NCBI GenBank assembly: GCA_964017065.1
Contig: OZ024788.1
Location: 11,842,776 to 11,906,775 of the forward strand
DNA: 64,000 nt
Direction of reading: 5' to 3'
From: Haliclona indistincta
Lineage: Eukaryota; Porifera; Demospongiae; Haplosclerida; Chalinidae
The notes below the pieces were generated by a model. It was not told where the DNA came from. It saw only the letters and a list, made by a program, of their open reading frames with translations, and made no database searches. Position 1 is the first letter of the stretch, and each line of letters opens with the position of its first letter. Positions 1 through 11,264 of this stretch are shown piece by piece. The position numbers and the translations under genes are program-made.

Positions 1-19
1 ACTTGAACATCACAGTATA

Positions 20-374
20 CAGTACCGTTCACGAGTAAGTGGACCAACACCCGCGGGAGACTCGCAGGCAACCCGGGGGTGTTTTTGTCTTGCCCGCGGA
101 ACCGTGTATCATTAACCGCGGGTAGATGCGAATACAGAGTGCATCACGCGCTGGTGCTGATACGTGCGAGCACTGTATATGCTCGCGCAAGTCACACAAC
201 GACAACGTGAGTCTGCCTAGCTATCTAGCGGGGCGCGAGTGCATGCAAGGCTGCATGAGGGCCGCGGGTTAGTGTGGTGCAGGCAGCGGGTACATGTTCA
301 CGGACCCGCGGGCACCCCTGAGTTACGCGCGGTTAGCCCGCGGGTTTGAGTACACTTACTCGTGAACGGTACTG
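20..374. mobile_element. 355 bp TA-flanked MITE, copy 1
   Basis: A GC-rich, CpG-rich non-coding element. The first 23 bases (CAGTACCGTTCACGAGTAAG...) are the exact reverse complement of the last 23, and TA flanks both ends (18-19 and 375-376). The TA duplication and CAGT start fit a Tc1/mariner-type non-autonomous element. A second 355 bp copy lies at 54276-54630. No coding capacity is seen. Confidence 0.9.
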
Positions 375-783
375 TAGCTCACGCTAGGCTAGCTTAGTCT
401 AGTAGCAAGCTAGCATAGTACTAGTAGGCTTTTATGGCAATCTGTTTATACAACACAACCACAATACATGTGATTGTGTAGCTATAATTAAAATTATTTC
501 ATAACCCAATGGTTTTGAGCGGGCACAACTGGTAACCGTACCTTAAGGTGCTATAGGCTGTTTGAAAAAGATGGATTTCATCAGTTTCCAGTTGGTCACT
601 TTAGCAATTCATTTGAGTAACCTCTGTGCTAGAGTGGAGTTGGGACAACAATTCACCACTTGATGAAACTTCGATGTTTGATTGCCAATACGTTACATTG
701 TAGCCGCTATCTTGTTTTCTGTGCATCTCTACGTAGGGACACATGATATACCATGTGAAATTATTACATTAACTTTATGTACT
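375..783. other. No recognisable feature
   Basis: AT-rich sequence. I see no splice-bounded open frame, repeat family or RNA gene that I can support. It lies upstream of the first exon recognised and could be intron or upstream flank of the GTPase gene. Confidence 0.4.
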
Positions 784-943
784 AGTTAAAGCACCGTGTC
801 GAGTGCTCTATGGCGTATAATTGCACGAGAGGCGTTGTGAGAGGCAAATAGAGCACGAGCCGAAGGTGAGTGCTCTATTTGTTGTCGAGACATGTCCCGA
901 GTGCAATCATATGCCGTAGAGCACGAGACGCGGTGCTTTAACT
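784..943. mobile_element. Small palindromic MITE (AGTTAAA... ends), copy 1
   Basis: A 160 bp foldback. The left arm, starting AGTTAAAGCACCG, pairs over about 45 bp with the right arm ending CGGTGCTTTAACT. A diverged 128 bp relative is at 6340-6467, with the same start and the same preceding TGTACT. It holds no coding sequence. Confidence 0.75.
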
Positions 944-1141
944 GGACCAGGTTTAAAGTGTGACCTTGCAGAAACTAGCCTGGAGTCGATCGCTACACGA
1001 ACAGTTGCTGCCCGTGGCCCTGCCCCCAGTGCTCTATGAAACGACAAGTGCGCTCTATGGCATTTAGAGCACTGGCGGCACCTTCGAACTTGTATGGTAT
1101 CCAACATTAAAACTTATTATGTCCCTATGTACTTTACTCAG

Positions 1142-1188
1142 CTGGAACTGAACGGTCAACTCCAGAACAGTTTGTGAAGTCAAGTGAG
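1142..1188 (+). CDS. GTPase gene, exon 1 of those recognised (partial)
   Basis: A candidate 47-nt exon with acceptor TTTACTCAG just before it and a strong donor GTGAGT at 1189. Only one frame is open. It enters in phase 1, encodes 15 residues ending FVKSSE and leaves in phase 0, which is what the exon at 3601 needs. The sequence is polar and carries no motif. The call rests on splice sites plus phase agreement. Upstream exons and the start codon were not found. Confidence 0.5.
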
Positions 1189-1823
1189 GTGAGTTTGTAA
1201 TTCCTGCCAATTCCTGTAGCATTGACAACGCACCCGTTGTCCTCCTTTATCATCCAGAGCTCTGAGAAGAGCTATTATTGACAATGATTGCATTAGGCAC
1301 TCTAGCTTGTTTTAGTCACATTGTATTGCATTTTAAACACCTGCCTTGTTGATTGACTCTGGCTAGGGAAAATATCCAACATCTGACTGTGACTGTATTC
1401 TGAACTTTATATCTGCTATAGACCTTTCCAATTAACGAGCAATGGAATGCTATTATTGTGTACTTTTGGGTGCCGACTAGCAAGTTTTGTATTGCAATGA
1501 TCAGAGAAACAGCACTTTCTTGACCGGATGCCATTTTTTGTGCTTTAGTTTTACTGAACACTGTTTCCTTCATCTATGACACGCTATTGTTTGGTGAATG
1601 ATCGTTGATTTTCAAGCTACGCCTTAGCGATGCTTTTTAGACGCAGTGCAGCTTTTAGAAAGCAGTACACACCACTATCCTTACTCAGGAAGTTGTTCTG
1701 GCTCACTCGATCCTCATATAACTGCGAGCTGTATCAGTCTAGCTTTAGCTCACGGTGAGTGTCCACTACTGGTACGCCATCTTTTATAAAGCTAAACTTC
1801 TTCAGCGTCACCTATGTACAGTG

Positions 1824-2157
1824 CAGTGGAACCTCGATTATCTGGACAGCTTTGGTCACCGAAAAATCAAAATGGCTGCCGTTCACAAGGATCCGAACGA
1901 TAGCAATACAGGCTTAGATCGTTAAGATCACGCTATCTTGTGTATGTAAACATTGTTTCTTACTGTGGGAGGTGAAATAAACCAGACAGCTTGGTTACAG
2001 AACTGTAGAAAACAACAAGCAAACAGCAGCGTGGCCGTTAATTATATTCATAACATGTAAAACAGCGCCTGATAATTATATTCATTGAATTTTGTACATA
2101 CCATGTTTCCAGTTATCTGGAAACAGGTTTCTCCCTGCTATTCTGGATAATCGAGGT
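1824..2157. mobile_element. Pogo/Tigger-like MITE
   Basis: The left end reads CAGTGGAACCTCGATTATC and the right end carries the reverse complement of CCTCGATTATCC followed by TA. Such ends are typical of pogo/Tigger non-autonomous elements (family knowledge). The interior is AT-rich and non-coding. A related end is visible near 53483-53560. Confidence 0.65.
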
Positions 2158-2670
2158 AGGCGTGAGTGACAGCAACAATAGGCTTATTATTTCAACTTGG
2201 TAAGAGCGTATTTTTCAGTTGATCGCTAAAAGGCCAGTTAGTACTACTCTGCAAAGCTTGAATATTGATATACTAAGATAATTATTAAGACATTTTGTAG
2301 GTGCACAAAGGAAAAGCTGATCTTGAAAGACGTATTTCTCATTGCCGCAATGCAAATACACTGTCATGCAACAAAAGTACTCCAATAGTGGGATAATTAG
2401 ATTCCACTCATACCAACACATTAAGTTTACAGGTTACATTTCGCCCATGCATTGTGAATATCATTATATAGTGCAACAAGGACGGGGCTCATCACACTGT
2501 ACAATGGTACAATACATGGCAATGGAGAGATAAAATTCGGATTTCCCACAAGAGTTTTGTTGCTATGTAGAGAACCGTGTTTACTGACTATGACCTCCTT
2601 GTAGATAAACAACTTTTGGAGTGAATGATGGAGCCTTTTTTGAAAAATTGCTCTGTAAAAAATATGGACA

Positions 2671-2940
2671 TTTGTAGCCCAGGCGACCGTAAGATCAAAG
2701 GCGCCGCTCTGTGGTTATATCTTGTATACCATGGGCAATACAAGAAAGTGACGTCACATAGCAACACCGTAGCAACAAGATGGCGTTGTCGAAAAAATGC
2801 ATGCAATAAATTATTACACTGCCGTCTTTCAGCAATGCGCTGTCATTCGTCTCTGGTGACTTCTATGGAGGCTCTACTACCTTAAGCACTTCATTTAGTA
2901 GCCATAAGAGCAGCATTCTCGAGCTACCTGGGCTACAAAA
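2671..2940. mobile_element. F8 MITE, copy 1
   Basis: About 270 bp bounded by TTTGTAGCCCAGG and its reverse complement CCTGGGCTACAAA. The interior contains a CRE-like TGACGTCA and an AAGATGGCG motif (2777). A second copy sits at about 10205-10480 inside a long inverted repeat. No target duplication is resolved and there is no credible coding frame. Confidence 0.7.
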
Positions 2941-2941
2941 T

Positions 2942-3083
2942 GGTTGACCCATGGCAACCGAGGCGGTACACGATGTAACCGAGGGGGTTAATTTTACTGC
3001 CCTTGTGCGCTTCGCGCCCTTAGGCGGTAAAATTAACCCCCCTCGGTTATATCGCGTACCGCCTTGGTGGCCATGGGTTAACC
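2942..3083. repeat. F9 foldback (142 bp palindrome), copy 1
   Basis: Two arms of about 60 bp (starting GGTTGACCCATGG, ending CCATGGGTTAACC) surround a GC-rich centre with a GCGCTTCGCGC core near 3012. Arms match with few differences, so the single strand should form a long hairpin. It abuts F8. A second copy is at 10724-10868. Confidence 0.85.
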
Positions 3084-3600
3084 TATACTTAAACACAGGT
3101 CTCTGTTCGTTTATCGATGGTAACTCACAATTTGAGAAAAATTGTGAAAAAAGCTCCGTCATTCACTTGAGGACGTCGGTGGCTTGTTACAAGACGCTTC
3201 TCATAGACTAGCTATCGCTACACACCGCGTTATTTTGTGGGAAATAATATTTTAAAAGCGAAATCACGATTGCGTTTGCTTTGTACTTTACAGATATTAC
3301 TGTGACTCAATGGGTATACGAGGATGCATGTTATGATGCGGTTTTGTCCTGTTTGGTAGTTTCTGTCCGACCAAATTTACTCAGTACATGTAATATTCAT
3401 AGCGAACTGTAACCCCGCCACCTTAATGGGAAAGGTCTATTGCAGTGTTTTGCTGGATAGCCCCACCCTTTCGATTGTCAGTGCATTAAGGAAACGGATA
3501 TCCTCTTGGCCATAAATTATTTTTTTCAAAATGTGAACTTGTGTACTAAGCTACTACTGAAATTACTCTAACCCTGTTTTCCTGTACATTTCTGATGTAG
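3084..3600. other. Intron sequence without recognised repeat
   Basis: AT-rich sequence ending in the polypyrimidine tract and TAG acceptor of the exon at 3601. I recognised no other gene or repeat. Confidence 0.4.
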
Positions 3601-3803
3601 GCCAAGGCTAATGAGCTGATCAGAATAATGTTTGAAATTGAGGAATTTTGCAAGAAATATTCTGTAGATCAATCTTCTTTGCCATCGAACGAAAGCATTA
3701 TTGCTTTCAAGAAAAGAATGTCTAATGGAATGTTGCTACTTCCTGTTATTGGTCGAGGCAGCTCAGGAAAATCAACTTTAATTGACAGCATTCTTGGTGA
3801 TAA
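3601..3803 (+). CDS. GTPase gene, P-loop exon
   Basis: A 203-nt exon between acceptor TCTGATGTAG and donor GTAAGT (3804), open in phase 0 throughout. It encodes 67 residues: a charged helix-like stretch (EIEEFCKKYSV), then a hydrophobic strand and the nucleotide-binding loop GRGSSGKST, then LIDSILGD. GxxxxGK[ST] followed by [LI][IL][DN]xxLG is the G1 signature of dynamin-type and related large GTPases. It ends in phase 2, and its last codon is completed by the first base at 9521. Family membership is inferred; the P-loop is seen directly. Confidence 0.8.
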
Positions 3804-4222
3804 GTAAGTTCGGGTTGATTATCTTAATGAGAAAGAAGATTTCAACTTCTATTGCATGTGTAGTAATATCAAACATATCTCCAGCACCTGGCACATTCAT
3901 AAACTTCCATTTGAGGTTGTGAGTGCAGCCACACAAGTCAACAGGCAGCTTTAATTACATTGTGATCTGCGTTTTACAAAAAAGACTGTTGTACAACCAT
4001 AGATTAATGAGACTACATAACTGGGACTGGAACAACGATGTGATATTAATATTTACAAACATTTACAAACTTTGTGAAACACTCCGTGTCAGATCGTAAA
4101 CGCTGATTTGGGAGATGACTTTTATTCTTCGAAACTAGTTTCCAAGTTATTTCAAGAACATTCAGCCAGCTTTTTGAATCATGCACTATCTTTTAAGTGT
4201 TGGTAAAAGCTATACCCTTTAA

Positions 4223-6014
4223 CCCTTTTACCGCGACGCGCATATATTTATGCGCGATGAAATCCACCCGTATACGCGACGCGCATATATATATGCGCGT
4301 CTTCGTTACCTCGAAACAGCTACCGCTAGCGCCAGCCAACTTACTTTGTTGCTGCCAAAACTCCTTGGCAACGTTGAAACATAGTTGCTATAGTATTCTA
4401 ACTTGTTTATTGTGGTTTCTAACACTCGTTAGTCTGTGTAAACAAACGCCCACCAAGCAGTGATAATTGACAGCTTCTTGCTGCAATAGTACAGTGTCTA
4501 CACAGCTTTGCTGTTGAGACGAGTGCTGTACTTGCTTTCACAGACAGTTTGCTACTCAGGCAGAAGAGGGTGGTGTGTGTTTGAATATTATTATCAATCA
4601 CAGCAATCAACATAAAAGTAATGGAAAGCTTGAACAAGATTTTGATCTTGAGCAGACAGCAAAAACACGTCAAGGTATCAGCAGATAGCATGGTAGTTTC
4701 TCAGCACTGTAATAGATGAGAAGAGGCTAATAATACTGATAACATGAGTATATAACTGTACAACTGAAGTGTATGACACACTAACTACTGCCATGACTAA
4801 CATCAAGCTACAATGCACACGCCATGACTGCCATCAAGCTACAATGCACACAACAATCACGACATTTTTCAGCCAAGACGACACACATGGTTTACTGGTT
4901 ATAATGTAAGAGACACTAGCACCAAGCACACACAAGCAAAACAAACATTATACACAAGATAAATACATTCTATTTTCACCTTTTTAAAGATTACAATCGT
5001 CCATAGCAAGCCTGAGCATCCTGACGATACACACGTCGCTCACGTACGCTGTACAGAGAAAGCAGTGTTCTTTGCTGGCACAATAAGTATAAAAATGTAC
5101 TCACCTGGTTGTCACAAATAACTCAATAGCTTGCTAGTAGATAGCTCAAGGCAAACCAGAAGTTTATAACACTTACTAAGCTGTTGGAAGTGTAAAATAG
5201 TGATACAAAGTGTGCAGCAACAAAGCTGTGTTCTCCTGGAAATTATTTCTGTTCTAGTTGAGGCAGAAAATGAGCTCCAACAGGGCTGTCAACAGCAGTT
5301 GTGCTTAGTAACACACACAAAAAGGCTCCCACAATGACCATGGTCAAGTTCTAAACATCCTAAGAGGCTGTAGTTGCCGTGTACACAGAGCAACACGTAG
5401 GAGAAGCGTGACAACTCACTCGTCCGCCATCACTTGCTGACGAGTAGCTTTGACGGGTCATACAAAGCTTAAAAGTTTACTAGCAAAGCTCTGGAGTACA
5501 CTAGTATGATAGACAACACTCACTTAGCTGTAGCAAACACGCAGAGGCGAGTAGAAGCGGCACAAACTGCTCTCCAAGTTACAGCAACATGAATGGAAAA
5601 ATGGCGGTGAGGTAGGTGGAGTTAGACACGCCCGGTACAAGTTGAAAGCCGTTGATGATGTCGTTATCACGCTCAAACAGTCTTCCACAATGGCCAAGGT
5701 CCAGTTTTGAACAACACAGAAGGTTCCTGGTACAGCTTACGCTGCGTGGTGTAGGGAAGAAGCGAAGAATAGTTGCTCGCGTAAGTGAATGACGGTAGCA
5801 GATAGCTTTGACGGTCCAACTCAAGCTTTGATGGACAAATAACAGTAGCCCAGGACATAGTACAGGTTGAGAAAACATTGTCGTACCTCTAGCTTCCGCG
5901 CTGAAGCGTCCAGAGCAGAGACAAAGCGCAGTACCGAGATAGCTGTCACAATTCAAAAACAGCCATCGCGTGACGTGGGTGGAGCAACGTTTACAATTAA
6001 TCGCGGTAAGAGGG
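4223..6014. mobile_element. piggyBac-like TTAA element, 1.79 kb, non-autonomous
   Basis: TTAA at 4219-4222 and 6015-6018 flanks CCCTTTTACCGCGA and, at the far end, the reverse complement of CCCTCTTACCGCGA (one mismatch in 14). TTAA duplication with CCC ends is the piggyBac signature. No transposase frame is visible, so it is a non-autonomous derivative. Near the left end lie two GACGCGCATATAT... palindromes (4256-4302 region). The right 450 bp resemble the F5 parts of the composite units at 7.9-8.3, 32.4-32.9 and 40.0-40.45 kb. Confidence 0.75.
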
Positions 6015-6016
6015 TT

Positions 6017-6325
6017 AAAATTACTAAATCATCTTATTGGAATTTTAACCTCGTAAATGCTGACCAATTCTCTCATGAATATCTCGTGTGTCTCTTGTAC
6101 TAGCTGGTCTCAAATTTGTGTCATTTTTTCGCTAATGGGTGACCACAATTGTCCATACTAAAGTTGGTCAGGATGCCTCTCCCACTGCAGAAGTAAAGCC
6201 AATAAAGTGCAGCAACTTCGTTTGATTGGTTTAGGGCTGGCTACTGAAAATACATACGAATAGCAGTGATTTTGGTGAGTGAATAATGTAGCCCAGTTCA
6301 GTGGGGGCGAGCCGAAAAGCCACTG
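6017..6325. repeat. Repeat shared with 36.2-36.55 kb
   Basis: The sequence from the TTAA at 6015 to a GTAGCCCAG end near 6295 is repeated in reverse orientation inside the TTAA element at 35953-37288 (roughly 36230-36550). It is non-coding. The shared block suggests one element family, or an older insertion carried along. Confidence 0.55.
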
Positions 6326-6339
6326 GGGTTTAATGTACT

Positions 6340-6467
6340 AGTTAAACCACGGTTCCGAGGGCGTTATGGATTTTACATGAGTGCAATATTTCAATTAGTG
6401 CCTGAGGGCTCTAATTAAATTGTGTACGAGTGTCTATTTCTTGACGCCCGAAGGAACTGGTTTAACT
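6340..6467. mobile_element. Small palindromic MITE, copy 2
   Basis: A diverged copy of the 784-943 element. It starts AGTTAAACCACGG, ends TGGTTTAACT, and its arms pair imperfectly. Confidence 0.6.
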
Positions 6468-6589
6468 GGTTTGTATCCCTTTTCATGGACAATCATGCTA
6501 GGTGAACAACTAGAAGTACATGAAGAAGGCTTCTTGAAGACACATGCTTCTTGAACTGCTCCAATTATTGAAAACTCACCGAAAAACGA

Positions 6590-6945
6590 AGCAATAACAT
6601 TTATAACAAAATTATAGGGATAATAGGATGGTAGATTAGCAATGAAGAAATCTGCCAATGAATCACAATATAAACCAACAAGGAAGTAAGCACGGAATGG
6701 TAGCACGACATGATTGACTGACTAATAATAGACTTGTATATCTCTACATCAGTGGCTGTATAAAATTTTATGCAGGCTTTCAGTCTACAGCCTATAAGCA
6801 GTAGATCAGTCACTGATGTAAGATTCATGGTCTATTAGCCAGTCAGTCAATCATGTTACCATTCCGTGTTACCTCCTTGTTGGTTTACATTGTAGGCCAG
6901 TGGAATATTCTTCATTGCTTCTATCATCTCTAATTTCAAAAAAAG
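6590..6945. repeat. F2 foldback, diverged copy
   Basis: Two arms with the F2 landmarks (ACCAACAAGGAA, TGATTGACT, CTACATCAGTGGCTG) face each other around a short loop near 6750-6800. More diverged than the other F2 copies and with no F1 next to it. It abuts the composite unit beginning near 6946. Confidence 0.7.
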
Positions 6946-8940
6946 TTTTAATAAAAAGAAACTAAAAGTGTAGGGATGACGCTTGCAAAAGTAAAGGAAC
7001 AAGATGGGATGATGCTTGCAAAAGTAAAGGAACAAGATGGGATGATGCTTGCAAAAGTAAAGGAACAAGATGGGATGATGCTTGCAAAAGAATAAAGGAA
7101 CAAGATGGGATGATGCTTGCAAAAGTGAAGGAATAATGCTTACAAATGTCAGTAAAAGTCCCAAGTATCCCTACATCAGCGGCTTGCTGCGACGACGTGC
7201 AAATGACAAATGCTGAATCCTTTTCCTATACCTTTTACAACCGTCAAATACTTAATTGGACTACGTCCTCCAAACAGAGATACCTCTAGTTATTTACAAC
7301 TTCATCGGACTGCGTCCTCCAAAACACAGATACCTCTAGTTATTCACAACTGTCAACTACTTCATCGAACTGCGTCCTCCTAAACACAGATACCTCAGTC
7401 TAGTTATTTACAACCGTCAATTACTTCATTCGACTGCGTCTTCCTTCAAGCCGCTGATGTAGGGATACTTGGGACTTTTACTGACATTTGCAAGCATTAT
7501 TCCTTCACTTTTGCAAGCATCATCCCATCTTGTTCCTTTACTTTTGCAAGCATCATCCCATCTTGTTTCTTTACTTTTGCAAGCGTCATCCCTACACTTT
7601 TTAGTTTTTTTATTAAAACTTTTTTACTTCACTTGTTCCTGTTACTTTTTTGATCACTATCAGTTTGAACCTATTAGCTGTATTCTATGCTAGCTTTTAT
7701 TTCATTTTTACAACTCTGTGAGCAGCAGCTACTAGTCTAGTAGATCAGAAGGTGCATAGCCTCTAGACAGAGAGTCAAGGAACATGGAATGTTATTATCG
7801 GCAATCACAAGAATAATGAAAAGATTCAAATTATTTAGAGAGGTTGAGGGTATGAGTTGACAACATGATATTTCTTAGCACTGTAATGGATGAAGAAGAG
7901 ACTAACACTAACTATGATGATCATGGCTGGAAGCCTAGTCCCAGGCTTGCATGTTGATGTCGATATCAAGATCACAGAGGCTTCAAGCTTTTTACAATGA
8001 CCAATGTCCAGTTGTCAACAGTACAGGGGTCCTATAGGTACAGCTTACGCAGCGTAGTGTAAGAAACTTTATATCCGCTAGCTAGATCGCGGGGTAACAT
8101 CACCGCCATCAGGTTCACGCCTGCCGTGGGTCATGATGTCAGCATAGACAGATCAGCGTTACCCAGGGTATAGTATACTGCTTTAAACAAATGTTCATAC
8201 CTCTAGGCTCTAGCTTGCGCGCTGAAGCACCCAGAGCAGAGACAAAGTGAAGCTGTTCTCAGTTTCAAAATGATGTGGGCGGAGTCAATGATCAGCTGCG
8301 AGAAGAGGGTTAATTAATGGAGTCGCTCTAGCAGTCCAAAACGGTCCAAAAACCATGTTTTTCAAGGATTACTCGCTTCTTGTAGTGTTTGATGCCTATC
8401 TAAGAAGTAAGTGCACTACCCCAGATATACATGCGATGGTGCATGATTGGTAGCGATTTGTTCACTCAGGACAGCGCTAGGCTTACTGAAAGAAGAAAGA
8501 AAGAAAGAAGAAGAAGAAGAAAGAAGATGAACAATTCGTGTGGGCGGCGATTTCGGTTTACCACTTTAGAAACGTCTGCCAGCTTCGCCAAAGGTATTTT
8601 CATGCTCAGAACAAACAGCGAATATCTGCAACGTCTGGAATCTCGTAACAATCCTAGATGTCTGGAATCTCGAGAAACACTAAAACAGTGAATATTTGCA
8701 ACGGCCTCCCTGAGAGTCGCCATCTTGATTATCGTCGTCAAACAAGCAGTCCCGATGACTTTCATAGATGTCCTACAAGCGCTTACACTTCAGAGACACT
8801 TAGAGATAGTTAAAATGCAGTATAGATGTATAATAGTAGAGATATGTGCGAAAACTCATTTTCACACATGAGTAGCCGCCATCTTAGTTCGAGGTCATCC
8901 CTATATATCATTGCCAATCAGCAATGACAATAGAAGATTT
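6946..8940. mobile_element. Composite F3-F5-F4 unit, copy A
   Basis: Three blocks in fixed order recur here and, reversed, at 30826-33679 and 39931-41270. F3 (6970-7620) has 33 bp tandem repeats in opposing arms with ~60 bp repeats between. F5 (7860-8310) ends AGAGGGTTAA. F4 (8330-8940) holds an AAGAAG tract and ends with the reverse complement of TGTAGGGATGACC. The constant order means it spread as one unit. Apparent proteins here (an 11-residue periodic frame, an RR/KK-rich frame) are repeat translations. Confidence 0.7.
6970..7155. repeat. 33 bp tandem repeat, about five units
   Basis: The unit ATGATGCTTGCAAAAGTAAA (+13 bases, ending GATGGG) is 33 bp, hence an artefactual 11-residue periodic frame. 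An inverted array lies at 7485-7590. Similar arrays occur at 33070-33230, 33570-33650, 40760-40900 and 41180-41270. Confidence 0.85.
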
Positions 8941-9001
8941 TTTGTAAGCCATTTTACCACATAATTATACCTCTTGAGCGTGTGTAAATCATTTAAAACC
9001 A

Positions 9002-9461
9002 CTGTAAATCCGGAAATTTTCGTGTGATAAATTTTCATGTTACAATATTTTTGTGGGTCCACCTGCCCCACGAAAATATTTTAACATCGAAATTTTATTA
9101 ATGCATATACAATGTGCACAGCTTCTAGACAAGACTGCATGACTGTTGCTTCTGACAGCTGTAATGATGCTTGCATTTGTGGTTATTGTGTTCACAAGCT
9201 TAAGAGTATAAGAGGCTGCTAAATGAATGAATCCCGCCCATTTGTTAGCCAGACCAAGACGCTCAGGCGCTGGTCATCAAGATGTTCCTGATAGCAAAGC
9301 TGTAGCCAGCTCTTGGGCATAAACTTGAGTCTTCCAGCATACAACTCGCAACTCGGCATACACATGTTCGAAAATTTTCGTTGTTAAATAGTTGTGCTTT
9401 ATTTTCGTGGTTGATCCTACCCACGAAAATATTTTAACAACGAAAATTTCCCAATTTACGG
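9002..9461. mobile_element. MITE with GTAAAT..GGAAATTTTCG ends
   Basis: The left end CTGTAAATCCGGAAATTTTC and right end (reverse complement CCGTAAATTGGGAAATTTTC) form imperfect inverted repeats. The ACGAAAATATTTTAAC stretch also occurs on both sides. TA follows the right end; the left flank reads CA, so the TA duplication is only half visible. Non-coding. Confidence 0.6.
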
Positions 9462-9520
9462 TACTTTTCTTGTGAATAGCTTTTTCTAGTAAAATTAATA
9501 ACAATACTATTTTTTATTAG

Positions 9521-9626
9521 ATTCTTGCCGTTCAGTGTTGGAAGGGATACAACAGTTAGAGTATTTATCCGTCATGATCCCACATCATGTCATGCTGGTC
9601 AATGTAATGCTTCAGGATGTTCAAAG
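9521..9626 (+). CDS. GTPase gene, switch-I exon
   Basis: Acceptor TTTTTATTAG, donor GT at 9627, 106 nt. The first base completes the lysine codon begun at 3802-3803, giving ...GDK-FLPFSVGRDTTVRVFIRH. In dynamin-type GTPases the P-loop helix is followed by LPxxxxxxTT, so the TT here is the expected G2/switch-I threonine (established for the family). Cysteines and glycines (CHAGQCNASGCSK) close the exon in phase 0. Reading through the donor stays open to a stop at 9729, so the short intron is an inference. Confidence 0.7.
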
Positions 9627-9682
9627 GTTACTTTTTCCACTTTTGATAAAAATAGTTGGGATAATAATTATTTTCATTGTAG

Positions 9683-9787
9683 TGTCCAAAACTGTATGTT
9701 GGTCTTCACGCAACTAAAGGCAATGAGGTAGCTCGTGGAGTTGGTGCTATTCATGATGCTATACTTGCTTACAATGAAAAACTGAAG
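9683..9787 (+). CDS. GTPase gene, exon after switch I
   Basis: Acceptor TTTTCATTGTAG, donor GTTAAAG, 105 nt, phase 0 at both ends, 35 residues (LYVGLHATKGNEVARGVGAI then HDAILAYNEKLK). A helix of the form IHDAI.AYNE.LK after switch I suits an insert before the G3 segment of dynamin-like proteins (inference). The preceding intron would be only 56 nt. G3 (DxxG) and G4 were not found downstream, so an exon may be missing or the domain may be incomplete. Confidence 0.6.
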
Positions 9788-9976
9788 GTTAAAGTTTATG
9801 TATGCATTTTTAAGTTGGTGTTGTACCGAAAGCAGGAAGTAGTTATTCACAATTTCATGTGACTAATTTCAGTACTGACTAATTTTATTTTCTCATTGTT
9901 TATAGTTACAGAAATCTTATGAAAGATGTATGTGACAAACAGTCCCGTAGTTCGTCATGTACAAGTAGCAATAGCT

Positions 9977-10699
9977 AGTGTAAAGCGCTCGTGAAGATGT
10001 ATACCGATAACATTGGTTAAAACATTGATTTTAATCTCGGAATATAGAACACAAGTCAGATTGACAAAAACCAGAGCCGTTGGGCTTATAAGGGGACGGT
10101 TATCCATTTGCCTAATTAAATATTCATAAAAAATTGATATACTAAATCATAGCGTGTAGGCAAAAAGCGCTATAAAGCTAAAAGTATTGAATGCACCATC
10201 GACTAATCTATGTTTGTAGCCCAGGTGACCGTAAGATCAAAGGCACTGCTCGGTGGTTATATCCTGGGCAATACGAGTATTTTCCAGGAAGTGACGTCAC
10301 ATAGCCACACCGTAGCAACAAAATGGCGTCGTCGAAAAGTGCATGCGAGATTATACTGCCGTCTTTCAGCAACGCACTGTCATTCGTTTCTGGTGACTTC
10401 TATGGAGGCTCTACTACCTTGAGCGCTTCGTTTAACAGCCATAAGAACAGTATTCTCGAGTTTGGGCAGTGGGCAGTATTCTCGAGTCAATACTTTTAGC
10501 TTTATAGCGCTTTTTGCCTCCACGCTATGATTTAGTATATCAATTTTTTATGAATATTTAATTAGCCAAATGGATAACCGTCCCTTAAAAGCCCAACGGC
10601 TCTGGTTTTTGTCAATCTGACTTGTGTTCTATATTCCGAGATTAAAATCAATGTTTTAGCCAATGTTATCGGTATACATCTTCACGAGCGCTTTACACT
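9977..10699. repeat. Inverted repeat, 214 bp arms
   Basis: Arms 9977-10190 and 10486-10699 are in register around position 10338. The 295 bp between them carry a second F8 MITE. The arms contain the AAGGGGACGGTT.. motif seen again near 12150-12180, so this is one arm of a larger foldback complex reaching to about 12.18 kb. Confidence 0.8.
10205..10485. mobile_element. F8 MITE, copy 2
   Basis: Matches 2671-2925 from TTTGTAGCCCAGG onward, including the CRE-like TGACGTCA and the ATGGAGGCTCTACTACC stretch. The right end is interrupted by the inverted-repeat arm; the continuation (GGGCTACAAAATGG) resumes near 10708. Confidence 0.65.
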
Positions 10700-10723
10700 T
10701 TACTGCTCGAGTTTGGGCTACAA

Positions 10724-10868
10724 AATGGTTAACCCATGGCACCTCGGCAGTACGCGATATAACCTCGGGGGTTAATTTTACTGCCCTCATGCATTTCGCG
10801 GCCTCGGGCGGTAAATTTAACCTCCTCGGTTATATCGCGTGCCGCCTCGATAATCATGGGTTAACCTG
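10724..10868. repeat. F9 foldback, copy 2
   Basis: A palindrome with the same arms as 2942-3083 (GGTTAACCCATGG ... CATGGGTTAACC) and a more diverged centre. It again follows F8 sequence, so F8 and F9 move or are copied together. Confidence 0.8.
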
Positions 10869-10940
10869 TACATAGAATTGTCCAGGCCAACAACTGCTAC
10901 AGTAGAATAAGCCTTAACTAGGCCAAAACCGATTGCTATA

Positions 10941-11263
10941 AAACTCTGTTTCTGCGCCAAATTTCGTGACGAGTGTGCTAAGGCAAGAAGCGAAGTACTC
11001 ACCAAATGCTTCTTAAGGATAAACTCTAGGGCGTGATAAGAATAGCAGCATCCTATTTCCGAAAAATTCCCAGTAAACGGCTGAATTGGCGTGTTTCAGA
11101 GTCTTCCTCCGGAGAAGTTAGCCACGTAACCGACGAAGTTCAAGTGAAAGAAGGCAGTTTTTATGATCCCGCCCTAGAGTTTATCCTTAAGAAGTGTTTG
11201 GTAAGCACTTCGCTTCTTGCCTTAGCACGCTCGTCACGAAATTTGGCACAAAAAACGAGTTTT
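10941..11263. repeat. Inverted repeat, about 100 bp arms
   Basis: Arms 10941-11038 and 11162-11263 (GCTAAGGCAAGAAGCGAAG and its reverse complement) face each other. Beyond the right arm the mirror image continues at 11982 after the 715 bp insertion 11265-11979. Open frames of 60-80 residues here are translations of the arms. Confidence 0.75.
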
Positions 11264-11264
11264 A

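Noticed and set aside
9901..9940. Possible extra exon after 9787 (acceptor TTTATAG, LQKSYER)
   Set aside because: The only donor gives a phase that runs into a stop in the next exon; evidence too weak.
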